Shown piece by piece: positions 42,610-50,944 of a stretch of 64,000 bases of DNA; position 1 is the stretch's first letter, and each line of letters opens with the position of its first letter. This DNA comes from Sporosarcina sp. P2. Its GTDB lineage: Bacteria > Bacillota > Bacilli > Bacillales_A > Planococcaceae. The notes under the pieces are model-generated. The model saw nothing but the letters and a program-made list of their open reading frames with translations, did no database searches and was not told the origin of the DNA. The translations under genes and the position numbers were made by a program. The DNA lies in contig NZ_PDYY01000001.1 of the NCBI RefSeq assembly GCF_002743255.1, positions 310,001 to 374,000 of the forward strand, in the 5' to 3' direction.

Positions 42610-44070
42610 ATGGCTTTATTAACAGGAGACGACTACCGCAGATCACTGAATGACGGAAGAGAAGTATATATTGACGGAGAAAGAGTACATGACATTGCAA
42701 ATCATCCAGCATTCAAGCCCATCATCGATGTAAAAGCACGTATGTATGATATGAATCATGAAGCGAAGTACAAGGACAAATTGACTGTGAAGCTTGCGGA
42801 TGGCGATGAAATTTGCCGTGCTTTTAAACTACCAAAAACAAAGGATGATCTAAAAGGTATTCGTACGTATGTAGAAACCGTTTTAGATGATCTAGGTGGA
42901 GTAGTCTACCGTGTAGGAGATGAAACAATCGGTGAAATGTGGTCATTATATGATGCGCAAGACCGTTTGAATGAAATTGATCCGACTTATGCACAAAATA
43001 TTAAACATCATGTTGCGCGTGTAGCAAAAGAAGATTTATTCCACGTTTCAGCTAACACGGATCCGAAAGGAGACCGCAGTAAGTTAATCAACGGTGAAGA
43101 TGGTGGAACGCTCCTTCATATCGTTGCGGAAAATGATAAAGGAATTGTAGTGCGTGGTGCAAAGTTTGAAACCGCCGCTGCTTATGCACACCAAGCATTC
43201 GTAAAACCAACGATTTCTAACTGGTCAAATTCCAGTGTCAATATGGAAAACTATGCAGTTGGTTTCATTTGTGATATGGGATCTCCGGGGCTAAAACATA
43301 TTTGCCGATCTCCTGTTGGAGCTGGAAAAGATCCAGTAAACTACCCACTGTCTAGTAAGTTTGAAGAGATTGATACATTGTTGATTTTTGATGACGTGCT
43401 AATCCCTTGGGAGAATGTGTTATTCCATCGTAATTTAGAGTCAGCGAAATATATTCGTGAAACGGTACACCGTTATTCTTCATACAACTATGTACTTCGA
43501 ATTTTAAGAAGAGCGGATTATCTAATCGGCGCGGCTTTATTAAATGTGGAGCAAACAGGTTTGACAAAGATTCCTGCAGTTCAGCAAAAACTTTCCGAGC
43601 TCATCAACTATCGTGAAACAATCAATGCCCATCTGACAGCGGCTGTTTCGGAAGCGCAATTATCACCAGGCGGACTAATGATGCCTAATCAGTCTCTTCT
43701 ATATACAGGTCGTGTGTTTGCACTCAAACATTTCCCTGAGATGGCACATTTGGCACGTGAGTTAGTAGGTGGACAATTAGCTGTGACACCTGATATGGAA
43801 ACGATGAAGGATCCACAAATCAAGGAATATATTGATAGATTTTATTCTGTTGGTGAGTGGAGTGCAGAAGAACGTGCGAAATTGCTTTACTTTGCACGTG
43901 ACATGCTGAACTCTTCCTATGCAGGTCACCAAATTACATTTGAATTGTTTGCACAAAGCCCGCCATTCGCGCAACATGCAGCCGTCTTTAACAATTATGA
44001 TTTGACTCCAAATCGTGAAATGGTGATGAAAGCTGCAAATCTATCGTCTTCGTTAGTATTCCAACCATAA
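42610..44070 (+). CDS. HpaB-family FADH2-dependent monooxygenase
   Basis: A 486-residue oxygenase component of the 4-hydroxyphenylacetate 3-hydroxylase (HpaB) family, acyl-CoA dehydrogenase-like fold. Residues about 1-270 hold the N-terminal HpaB domain (LLTGDDYRRSLNDGREVYID, later DPKGDRSK) and about 275-480 the helical C-terminal domain (HRYSSYNYVLRILRRADYLI, LARELVGGQLAVTPDMETM). The family hydroxylates phenols and also N-heterocycles such as pyrrole-2-carboxylate. GGGAGGAAT precedes the ATG at 42610. The substrate is unknown; the gene set (RidA, carbamoylase, aspartase) points to a nitrogen heterocycle. Confidence 0.85.
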   Translation: MALLTGDDYRRSLNDGREVYIDGERVHDIANHPAFKPIIDVKARMYDMNHEAKYKDKLTVKLADGDEICRAFKLPKTKDDLKGIRTYVETVLDDLGGVVYRVGDETIGEMWSLYDAQDRLNEIDPTYAQNIKHHVARVAKEDLFHVSANTDPKGDRSKLINGEDGGTLLHIVAENDKGIVVRGAKFETAAAYAHQAFVKPTISNWSNSSVNMENYAVGFICDMGSPGLKHICRSPVGAGKDPVNYPLSSKFEEIDTLLIFDDVLIPWENVLFHRNLESAKYIRETVHRYSSYNYVLRILRRADYLIGAALLNVEQTGLTKIPAVQQKLSELINYRETINAHLTAAVSEAQLSPGGLMMPNQSLLYTGRVFALKHFPEMAHLARELVGGQLAVTPDMETMKDPQIKEYIDRFYSVGEWSAEERAKLLYFARDMLNSSYAGHQITFELFAQSPPFAQHAAVFNNYDLTPNREMVMKAANLSSSLVFQP

Positions 44071-44079
44071 TGTGTAGCT

Positions 44080-44097
44080 GTCCCACTATTGTGGGAC
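44080..44097 (+). other. Intercistronic stem-loop
   Basis: GTCCCAC (44080-44086) pairs with GTGGGAC (44091-44097) around a 4-base loop, ten bases after the oxygenase stop and without a T run. It may be an mRNA stabilising or processing site that raises oxygenase over downstream gene expression. Confidence 0.5.
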
Positions 44098-44141
44098 GGC
44101 GCGACTTATGTAAGAAAAACTATAGGGAAGAGGTGTCATGC

Positions 44142-44717
44142 ATGCAAGTTCATAAATCCAAAACATTAAAGCTTCCGGAGTGCGTTCTAACTATCGGTGC
44201 GTTGGATGGACTACATATTGGCCACCAAACAGTAGTGAGGCAAGCTCGTGAGCAGGCTGTGGAATTGGGTGTGCCACTTGTTGTGTATACATTCGACCCG
44301 CCACCAAAAGTTTTTTTCCAACATGTGAAATTACTAACTTCGCTACCTGAGAAATTGGAGATGCTTGAAAAGCTAGGTGTAGATCACGTGATTGTAGCGC
44401 AATTCAATGCGGATTATATTTCACAGGGCGTAGAGCGATTTCTGCAGGAATTGACAAATTTGAATCCAGTGGAGATTTTCGAAGGTCATGATTTTCGCTT
44501 TGGAAGAGGACGAGAAGGTGATGTAAATACATTACGTAAGTATTTTGATGTGTGCATTTTGGATCCGGTGCTGTGTAGCGCAGGAAAAACCATTTCATCC
44601 ACACGCATTCGTGAATTATTCTCAAAAGGAGAAGTTGATGAAGCCAATGGGTTACTAGGTTGGAATCATCTTACACCGGTTGTTCAACAGAACGAGAAAA
44701 GATTAATGAAAAAATAA
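44142..44717 (+). CDS. FAD synthetase-like protein (RibF N-terminal domain only)
   Basis: A 191-residue nucleotidyltransferase-fold protein similar to the FMN adenylyltransferase half of RibF. Signs are TIGALDGLHIGHQTVV with the (G/H)xGH nucleotide motif, YTFDPPPKVFF, EIFEGHDFRFGRGREGDV and ISSTRIRELFSKG, matching the family ISST-R-IR signature. The riboflavin kinase domain is missing. It probably makes FAD from FMN to feed the FADH2-using oxygenase encoded just upstream. GAAGAGGTG lies before the ATG at 44142. Confidence 0.8.
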   Translation: MQVHKSKTLKLPECVLTIGALDGLHIGHQTVVRQAREQAVELGVPLVVYTFDPPPKVFFQHVKLLTSLPEKLEMLEKLGVDHVIVAQFNADYISQGVERFLQELTNLNPVEIFEGHDFRFGRGREGDVNTLRKYFDVCILDPVLCSAGKTISSTRIRELFSKGEVDEANGLLGWNHLTPVVQQNEKRLMKK

Positions 44718-44741
44718 CATAACAAGTGGAGGAATATACAG

Positions 44742-45194
44742 ATGACAATTTATGAAAACACACAAAAAGTGGAGATCCAACGTTTCAGAAAGTTTAAGAC
44801 GGATGAATTTTACCCTTCAGAACTAGGAAAGCCGGAACACCATATTGTGAATGAGCTAAGTATGGCTGTCCGCGCGGGTAATCGCATTTTCCTTCGTGGT
44901 CAAACAGGTTTCGATTTAGAAGGTAACTTCCACGGCGTTGATGATGTAGCTGCACAAACAGATATGGCTTGCCGTTGTGTAAAACAGTTAATTGAAGAGG
45001 CTGGCGGATCTGTTAAAGATATTTGTAAGATGACAGTGTATATTTTGAAGCGTGAGGACCGCAGTAAAGTATATCCAGTAATTGCTGAACATTTTAAAGA
45101 TGTCTATCCATGCAGTACGGGATTAATTGTAAGCGGATTTGCAATGCCTGAAATGTTGATGGAAATTGACGTTGAAGCAGTCATTAGTGAATAA
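44742..45194 (+). CDS. RidA-family protein
   Basis: A 150-residue YjgF/YER057c/UK114 (RidA) superfamily protein, slightly longer than usual. Hallmarks are RAGNRIFLRGQTGFD, AAQTDMACRCVKQLIEEAGG and DICKMTVYILKREDR. The Arg that binds the substrate carboxylate in RidA deaminases, in the PARS segment, is Ser here (YPCSTGLIV), so it probably does not act on 2-aminoacrylate. In the Rut pathway the RidA-like RutC works on an intermediate after ring oxygenation; a similar role is plausible here. GGAGG precedes the ATG. Confidence 0.82.
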   Translation: MTIYENTQKVEIQRFRKFKTDEFYPSELGKPEHHIVNELSMAVRAGNRIFLRGQTGFDLEGNFHGVDDVAAQTDMACRCVKQLIEEAGGSVKDICKMTVYILKREDRSKVYPVIAEHFKDVYPCSTGLIVSGFAMPEMLMEIDVEAVISE

Positions 45195-45240
45195 ATACGA
45201 GATAAGAAAACTATTGAACAAGCAGTAATGGAGGGTAATT

Positions 45241-45924
45241 ATGAAATTTACGAATACTTTTTCAGTCGCAGGACGATGTGAAGAAACAGGTGCACTGGGG
45301 GTTATTGTTACATCAAGCAGTCCCTCAGTAGGCGCAAGGTGTCCGTGGGCGAAACAAGGCGTTGGGGCGATTTTAACGCAAAACGTGACGGACCCAAGAC
45401 TTGCCAATATCGGTTTGAATGTCTTAGAAAATGGTTTTGACGCGGAATCGGCAATCAATGCCATGAAGGAAACGACACCCTTCAGAGAATATCGTCAATT
45501 AGCCGTCGTGGATGCAAGCGGAAACTCAGCCGTCTTTACAGGGAATAAAGCTCTAGGCGTCCATGGAGAATTTTCCGCTAAAAACGTTGCAAGTATCGGG
45601 AATTTATTAAGTGATCCTGACATTCCAGAACAGATGGGAAAAACCTTTTTGGATGCAAAAGGCACGTTGGCTGATCGTTTAATTGCTGCTATTTCAAAAG
45701 GATTTGAGATGGGTGGAGAGCTGGATCAAGAACATTCGATCGGATTATTAGTGTATCGAGAGGATGCTTTCCCATTTGTAGATTTACGAGTGGATTACAG
45801 TGACCAACCACTTGAAGATTTGAAAAGGGCGTGGGAAGTTTATGGCCCACAAGCTGAAGAGTATCGAATACGAGCCATCACACCTGAAGTTGCTCCGTCA
45901 TATGGAGTGCTGGGCGACGAATAA
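45241..45924 (+). CDS. DUF1028 protein (Ntn-hydrolase-like)
   Basis: A 227-residue DUF1028 family protein. The N-terminus shows the family pattern: TFSVAGRCEETGALGVIVTS, ARCPWAKQGVGAILTQN, then GNKALGVHGEFSAKN and ADRLIAAISKGFEMGGE. DUF1028 is placed in the Ntn-hydrolase superfamily and often occurs next to RidA proteins and amidohydrolases in catabolic clusters, as here. A hydrolytic role on an amide intermediate is likely, not proved. GGAGGG precedes the ATG. Confidence 0.85.
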   Translation: MKFTNTFSVAGRCEETGALGVIVTSSSPSVGARCPWAKQGVGAILTQNVTDPRLANIGLNVLENGFDAESAINAMKETTPFREYRQLAVVDASGNSAVFTGNKALGVHGEFSAKNVASIGNLLSDPDIPEQMGKTFLDAKGTLADRLIAAISKGFEMGGELDQEHSIGLLVYREDAFPFVDLRVDYSDQPLEDLKRAWEVYGPQAEEYRIRAITPEVAPSYGVLGDE

Positions 45925-45998
45925 TTCACGATACTCAAAGTAAATACCATATGTAGTCATAGACATAACAATCTACGGCTACATATTTTTTTAAACAG

Positions 45999-46008
45999 AT
46001 GTCCGTAA
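45999..46008 (+). promoter_or_regulatory. 10-bp motif ATGTCCGTAA, copy 3
   Basis: Lies in the 200-base gap before the DUF3311/SSS transporter pair, in the same orientation as copy 2. It supports separate control of the transporter half of the locus. Confidence 0.4.
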
Positions 46009-46123
46009 TAGCGTAGAAAGAATCAACTTACGTAGCATACGATCAGCGACAATTCATGTTGTATTAGGATTCCGTCAAATGACTCTACTATAACAGTCAA
46101 TACGTTAAAAAGAGGTGGCATAT

Positions 46124-46336
46124 ATGAGTGTTCGAAGTTTTCGTACGTACTACATCATTATTAGCACATTGTTGTTTTCAACAGTTCTATTCCCGATATT
46201 TACCTTTGGTAATAAAGCCTATCCATTAATACTGGGGCTTCCATACAGTTTTTTCTGGATCATATTATGGATTGTCATTACTTTTATAGCAGTCCTCATT
46301 CTATATTTCATTGACCCAGATAAAGAGGAGGTATAA
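46124..46336 (+). CDS. DUF3311 small subunit of an SSS transporter
   Basis: A 70-residue protein with two membrane helices (about 7-27 and 38-60) and a short charged tail, the DUF3311 type that is almost always encoded just before a sodium:solute symporter (for example yhjC before yhjB in B. subtilis). GAGGTGG five bases before the ATG at 46124 sets the start. It precedes the symporter gene by four bases and is presumably a helper subunit. Confidence 0.85.
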   Translation: MSVRSFRTYYIIISTLLFSTVLFPIFTFGNKAYPLILGLPYSFFWIILWIVITFIAVLILYFIDPDKEEV

Positions 46337-46340
46337 GTAG

Positions 46341-47873
46341 ATGGAACATTGGCAGATATCGATGTTAATCATGGTGTTGTATTTAGTTATTGCACTTATT
46401 GTTGGTGTAATGGCCGGTAGAGGTACGAACAAAGCCTCATTAGAAGAATTTACTACTGCAGGTAGAGGTTTAGGATTATTCTTAACTTGGTTTTTAATGG
46501 GTGGAGCGATTTTTAGTGCCTTTTCATTTTTAGGTGCACCAGGATGGGCATTTACACGCGGAGCTCCTGCGTTTTACATACTGGCATATTTAGCATTTTC
46601 ACTTTTGCCTTGGTATATTATCGGTCCAAAGATCGGAAGAATTGGACGTAAATTCAATCTATATTCAATGGTCGGATTTCTACAGACGCGCTTTCGAAGT
46701 AAAGCACTTGGGATCCTTGTTGGGTTCATTGCCTTCTTTGCTTGTATTCAGTATTTAGCTACACAGTTACGTGGAATGGCTATTATTTTTAATCTTATGA
46801 CGGAAGGAAGAATTGCTTTTTGGTTCGGCGCTTTGGTTGCTTATGCAATTGTCGTTACGTATGTGGCGACAGGCGGATTACGCGCAGCAGCTTGGTCTGA
46901 CGTGTTCCAAGGAGCATTAATGATCACGGTATCTTGGGTTATAGGCATCATGATCGTAAAGAAAATGCACGGCACGACAACTGAAATGTTTTCAAAAATT
47001 GCAGCAGCCGATCCTGATTTCCTTCGAATTGGAGTAGAGGGTTCCACCATGTCAACTACTGCCTTTACTTCAGTCATATTAGTTTCCGTCATAGGTTTTC
47101 TTATGTGGCCGCATATGTTTGCAAGATCCTATTCATCCAATGCAGTGACGATAAAGAAGACGGTTATCGCTTATCCGTTATTTGCCTTATTAATTATCCC
47201 GTTATTACTTGCAGGATTCGCTGCGGTTGGGGTTGTGAATGTTAGTGCTGTCGGTGAATCCGATCAAATATTACCCTATCTCATTACGACATTTTTATCT
47301 TTGCCCGGCTGGTTATATGGTCTAGTAGGTGCAGCTGCATTAGCCGCAGCCATGTCGAGCGCTGATGTCATTACACATAGTGCATCCATGGAATTTACAG
47401 ATGGCGTGATTAAAAATATGTTTCCGAATTTATCGGATAAAGTGACGCTATTGATTATGCGAAGTGCTGTAGTGCTAATTGGAGCTCTTGCCTATTGTAT
47501 CGCGGTATTCGGCGGGCAAGGCGTAGTCGCTTTATTATTAGGGGCTTATGGTTCAATCATTCAGTTTACACCAGGTGTGCTGAGTGCACTGTATTGGAAA
47601 CGCGTGACAACTCAAGGTGTGTTTACAGGAATAGTGGCGGGCTTTGTGGTCAACCTCTACTTCCAACTATTTGCAACGACAACACCGTTTGAAATACATC
47701 CTGGTCTTATTGGTTTAATTGCCAATACGATTGTCATGATCGGGGTCAGCTATATGACAAAACCAGATACAAGTTCAGTAGTTGAAAGTTATGTCAATGA
47801 TCAAAAAAAGACAAAACCAATTAAAGGTAATAATACGACACCTGAAGCATCGATATATACGTATCAGTCATAG
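46341..47873 (+). CDS. Sodium:solute symporter (SSS family)
   Basis: A 510-residue SSS-family transporter with about 13 helices. The first helices carry GRGTNKASLEEFTTAGRGLG, a middle loop reads MWPHMFARSYSSNAVTIKKT and a later one LYGLVGAAALAAAMSSADVI with the SS pair of the Na2 site. It most resembles the PanF/YhjB-type branch. It likely imports the organic acid or heterocycle that the locus degrades. It is paired with the DUF3311 gene and followed 12 bases later by an amidohydrolase gene. Confidence 0.88.
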   Translation: MEHWQISMLIMVLYLVIALIVGVMAGRGTNKASLEEFTTAGRGLGLFLTWFLMGGAIFSAFSFLGAPGWAFTRGAPAFYILAYLAFSLLPWYIIGPKIGRIGRKFNLYSMVGFLQTRFRSKALGILVGFIAFFACIQYLATQLRGMAIIFNLMTEGRIAFWFGALVAYAIVVTYVATGGLRAAAWSDVFQGALMITVSWVIGIMIVKKMHGTTTEMFSKIAAADPDFLRIGVEGSTMSTTAFTSVILVSVIGFLMWPHMFARSYSSNAVTIKKTVIAYPLFALLIIPLLLAGFAAVGVVNVSAVGESDQILPYLITTFLSLPGWLYGLVGAAALAAAMSSADVITHSASMEFTDGVIKNMFPNLSDKVTLLIMRSAVVLIGALAYCIAVFGGQGVVALLLGAYGSIIQFTPGVLSALYWKRVTTQGVFTGIVAGFVVNLYFQLFATTTPFEIHPGLIGLIANTIVMIGVSYMTKPDTSSVVESYVNDQKKTKPIKGNNTTPEASIYTYQS

Positions 47874-47885
47874 GGGGGATAAATC

Positions 47886-49130
47886 ATGATGCAGATTGAG
47901 TTGCCGCGTTTACTTGACGATCTGGATAGCTATGCGGAATATGGTCGTGATGAACGTGGGGGGATTACACGCCCCAGTTTCTCACCCGCGGATTTGGAAG
48001 TTCGGTTACGCTTCATTAAAGAGTTACAGGATTTAGGTTTAGACATAACCATTGATGGCATTGCCAATATCTGGGGGAAGCTAAAAGGCAATGGAAAGAA
48101 AAAAGGGAGTATAGTCATCGGATCCCATTTAGACACAGTTCCAAACGGGGGGAAATATGATGGGGCCTTAGGGACACTTGTTGCAAAAGAGATTATTCGA
48201 ACTGTAATCGAAAACGATATACCCTTAGATCACGACTTGGAAATCGTCTCTTTCACTGCAGAAGAGTCAAATGACTTTGGTTTGTCCACGCTAGGAAGCC
48301 GTGCTTTCGTTGGTAAATTGACGGAAGATGAACTACGAATTGCCACTGACTCTACAGGTCTTCTATTACGTGATGCTTTGCAGAAAGTACATGGAGATAT
48401 CGAGCGGATACATGAAATGGCGTCGATGCATGAAGAGAAAAGAATCTTTGTGGAGATGCATATTGAACAAGGAAAGCGCTTAGAGTCAAATGATAAATCC
48501 GTAGCGATTATTAACAGTCTGGTTGGTGTTTACAGAAGTAAGGTAACAGTAATTGGAGAAGCCAATCATTCGGGAACGACGATGATGTCACATCGCCTCG
48601 ATGCACTCACTGCTGTTAGTGAGATGATTCTTATAGTGGAACAAATTTGCGGGGAAGATGAAACGGATCTGGTGGGTACAGTAGGGAAATTGGAGGTATT
48701 GCCGAATGCCGTAAATATCGTTCCTGGGCAAGTAGAGTTCGTGCTGGAGATTAGAGGGGAATGCCAAGAGCGTATGGACCAAGTAGTAGAGAAGATTGAA
48801 ACGAAGTGGAAGGAAGTGACACAACGCCGTAACGTGCAAATGAGTCAATCCATTTTACAGCAACAACAACCTACTACGTTGAATGAAGAAATTGTCTCCA
48901 TTTTACAAGATTCCGCAGAACGAATATCTGTTCCGTATATGACGTTGCCGAGTATGGCAGTACATGATGCTGCTCATATGTCCCTAATTTCAAAATCTGC
49001 GATGATTTTTGTGAAAAGTATCGATGGCAAAAGTCATTGCCCAGAAGAATACAGTACACCTGAAGATATTAAAATTGCGAGTGATGTCATGTTGAATGGT
49101 ATTCTCGCAATTGACCAGCAGATGGATTAA
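47886..49130 (+). CDS. N-carbamoyl-amino-acid/allantoate-type amidohydrolase
   Basis: A 414-residue M20-family zinc amidohydrolase of the group with allantoate amidohydrolase, L-N-carbamoylase and N-carbamoyl-beta-alanine amidase. Metal ligands appear in IGSHLDTVPNGGKYDGALG (His, Asp), SFTAEESNDFG (Glu pair) and EMHIEQGKRLE (His); GEANHSGTTMMSHRLDAL is the dimer-domain signature, and MAVHDAAHMS holds the C-terminal His. It would remove a carbamoyl group as ammonia and CO2. With aspartase next, N-carbamoyl-aspartate is an attractive substrate (inference). Confidence 0.85.
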   Translation: MMQIELPRLLDDLDSYAEYGRDERGGITRPSFSPADLEVRLRFIKELQDLGLDITIDGIANIWGKLKGNGKKKGSIVIGSHLDTVPNGGKYDGALGTLVAKEIIRTVIENDIPLDHDLEIVSFTAEESNDFGLSTLGSRAFVGKLTEDELRIATDSTGLLLRDALQKVHGDIERIHEMASMHEEKRIFVEMHIEQGKRLESNDKSVAIINSLVGVYRSKVTVIGEANHSGTTMMSHRLDALTAVSEMILIVEQICGEDETDLVGTVGKLEVLPNAVNIVPGQVEFVLEIRGECQERMDQVVEKIETKWKEVTQRRNVQMSQSILQQQQPTTLNEEIVSILQDSAERISVPYMTLPSMAVHDAAHMSLISKSAMIFVKSIDGKSHCPEEYSTPEDIKIASDVMLNGILAIDQQMD

Positions 49131-49195
49131 ATGATCTGATCGCGCTTGATTGTTAAGGGTCTCGTTGATTTCAATCTAGAAAGGGATGGGTAGAT

Positions 49196-50614
49196 GTGAA
49201 GTATCGTATAGAAAGTGACGCTTTAGGAGAGAAGCAGATTCCTACAAATGCTTATTATGGTATACAAACAGCTAGAGCCCTTGATAACTTTCCGATTACG
49301 GGGGAGAAACCACATCCGGAATTGATTAGATCTATAGCCATCATTAAAAAAGTTGCGGCTAAAGCCAATGCCGAGATAGGACTGTTGGATACATCCATCT
49401 CATTAGCCATCGGAAAGTCCGCTCAGGAAATGAAACTGGGTTTATGGAATAACCAGATTGTAGTGGATACGATTCAAGGAGGTGCTGGCACTTCATTAAA
49501 TATGAATGTGAATGAAGTACTTGCCAATCGCGCAATGGAGATATTGAACAATTCCAACGTCACGGTTAGCTCAAACTCCCATGTCAATATGTCCCAGTCA
49601 ACAAATGATGTAATCCCGACAGCCGTCCATCTTACCTTGCTTAAATTAGCAAAAGACTTGGGCACAGGTTTGAATACCTTGCATAAACAATTAGTCATTA
49701 AAGAGAAGGAATTTGAAAGCGTTATCAAAATGGGGCGCACACATTTGCAAGATGCCATCCCCATACGACTTGGTCAAGAGTTTGGTGCGTATGCCTGTGT
49801 CATTCGACGGGATATAGATCGGATTGAACAATCTGTACGGCAGTTAAATAAAATTAGTATTGGAGCAACTGCGATAGGAACGGGTCTAAATGCTAGAATT
49901 GATTACCGCGAAAAGATGATGGAATATTTAATAGAAGAAACAACCTATCCACTAGAAACAGCTGAGAATTTAGTGGATATTACACAAAATACAGATCGTT
50001 ATACAGAAATCTCTTCTGCGTTGAAAATCCTAGCTATCAACCTATCCAAAATGGCAAATGATTTACGGTTACTATCATCTGGGCCGTTAACCGGATTCAA
50101 TGAAATTAACTTACCTGCCAGACAACCAGGTTCATCCATTATGCCAGGAAAAGTGAATCCTGTTATTCCGGAAGTTATAAATCAAATATCATTCCAGGTT
50201 ATCGGAAATGACCATGCCATTTCGCTTGCCTCTGAAGCAGGTCAATTGGAACTAAATGTGATGGGGCCAGTGATTGTTTCTAATTTATTAAAATCCTTTA
50301 CGATGCTAACAAATGGCGTAGAAGTTCTGTCGGAGTTTGCAATTAAAGGAATTACGGCAAATGTTGAACATTGTAGAGAGTTAGTGGAATCAAGTGTTGG
50401 AATCGTAACTGCGATCAATCCGCACGTCAGTTATGAAATTGCCTCTAAAGTTGCAAAGGAAGCACTTGTCACGGGACAGTCCGTACGGTCAATTTGTATA
50501 CGTCATGGATATCTGACCTCAGAAGAACTCGACATCATTTTGGATGCGAAGGAAATGACTGAACCCGGTATTGCCGGTTCAGCGCTTCTAAAAAAAGCAG
50601 TAGGAACATCTTAA
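49196..50614 (+). CDS. aspA: Aspartate ammonia-lyase (aspartase)
   Basis: A 472-residue member of the fumarase/aspartase superfamily. The signature loop GSSIMPGKVNPVIPEVINQI is clear, and SSNSHVNMSQSTNDVIPTA and KMGRTHLQDAIPIRLGQEFG mark the substrate-binding segments. It converts L-aspartate to fumarate and ammonia. The start is a GTG at 49196 with AAAGGGATGGG upstream. Its position after a carbamoylase-type gene suggests that the pathway ends in aspartate, giving fumarate for the TCA cycle and free ammonia. Confidence 0.9.
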   Translation: MKYRIESDALGEKQIPTNAYYGIQTARALDNFPITGEKPHPELIRSIAIIKKVAAKANAEIGLLDTSISLAIGKSAQEMKLGLWNNQIVVDTIQGGAGTSLNMNVNEVLANRAMEILNNSNVTVSSNSHVNMSQSTNDVIPTAVHLTLLKLAKDLGTGLNTLHKQLVIKEKEFESVIKMGRTHLQDAIPIRLGQEFGAYACVIRRDIDRIEQSVRQLNKISIGATAIGTGLNARIDYREKMMEYLIEETTYPLETAENLVDITQNTDRYTEISSALKILAINLSKMANDLRLLSSGPLTGFNEINLPARQPGSSIMPGKVNPVIPEVINQISFQVIGNDHAISLASEAGQLELNVMGPVIVSNLLKSFTMLTNGVEVLSEFAIKGITANVEHCRELVESSVGIVTAINPHVSYEIASKVAKEALVTGQSVRSICIRHGYLTSEELDIILDAKEMTEPGIAGSALLKKAVGTS

Positions 50615-50620
50615 AAATAG

Positions 50621-50664
50621 TATACCCCGCAAAACGATTTGAAATTGCTTTGTGGGGATATTTT
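50621..50664 (+). terminator. Terminator after aspartase
   Basis: ATACCCCGCAAA (50621-50632) pairs with TTTGTGGGGATAT (50648-50660, one mismatch), followed by TTTTTAG. Confidence 0.8.
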
Positions 50665-50944
50665 TAGAATAGCTGAAGTAACTACATGGTCAATTATTAA
50701 AGAAGGCAATATATTCAACGTTGCGAGTGTAACGTAGGATTGTTTGAGGATAATTCCCTAATGAATTGTGAGATAACAGTAGAAAGCTCATACAATTCGA
50801 GGGAATCATCTTTATTTATATTAAACAATATTTCATAAGTAAATAAGGAGGGATTTTAAAATACTGGCGATGTTACCACTTGCTTCGACTCAAGTTATTC
50901 TTTTGCTAACCAAATTGTTTTAAATAATTCTAGGGGGAATGAAA
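50665..50944 (+). other. Leader region of the Liv-type ABC operon
   Basis: About 280 bases with no supported gene. AAGGAGGG at about 50846-50853 has no good start codon at the right distance. I did not find a convincing promoter or another copy of the 10-bp motif here. Confidence 0.4.

Noticed and set aside
44070..44141. N-terminal extension of the FAD synthetase-like protein
   Set aside because: It would overlap the oxygenase stop and the intercistronic stem-loop; GAAGAGGTG supports the start at 44142.
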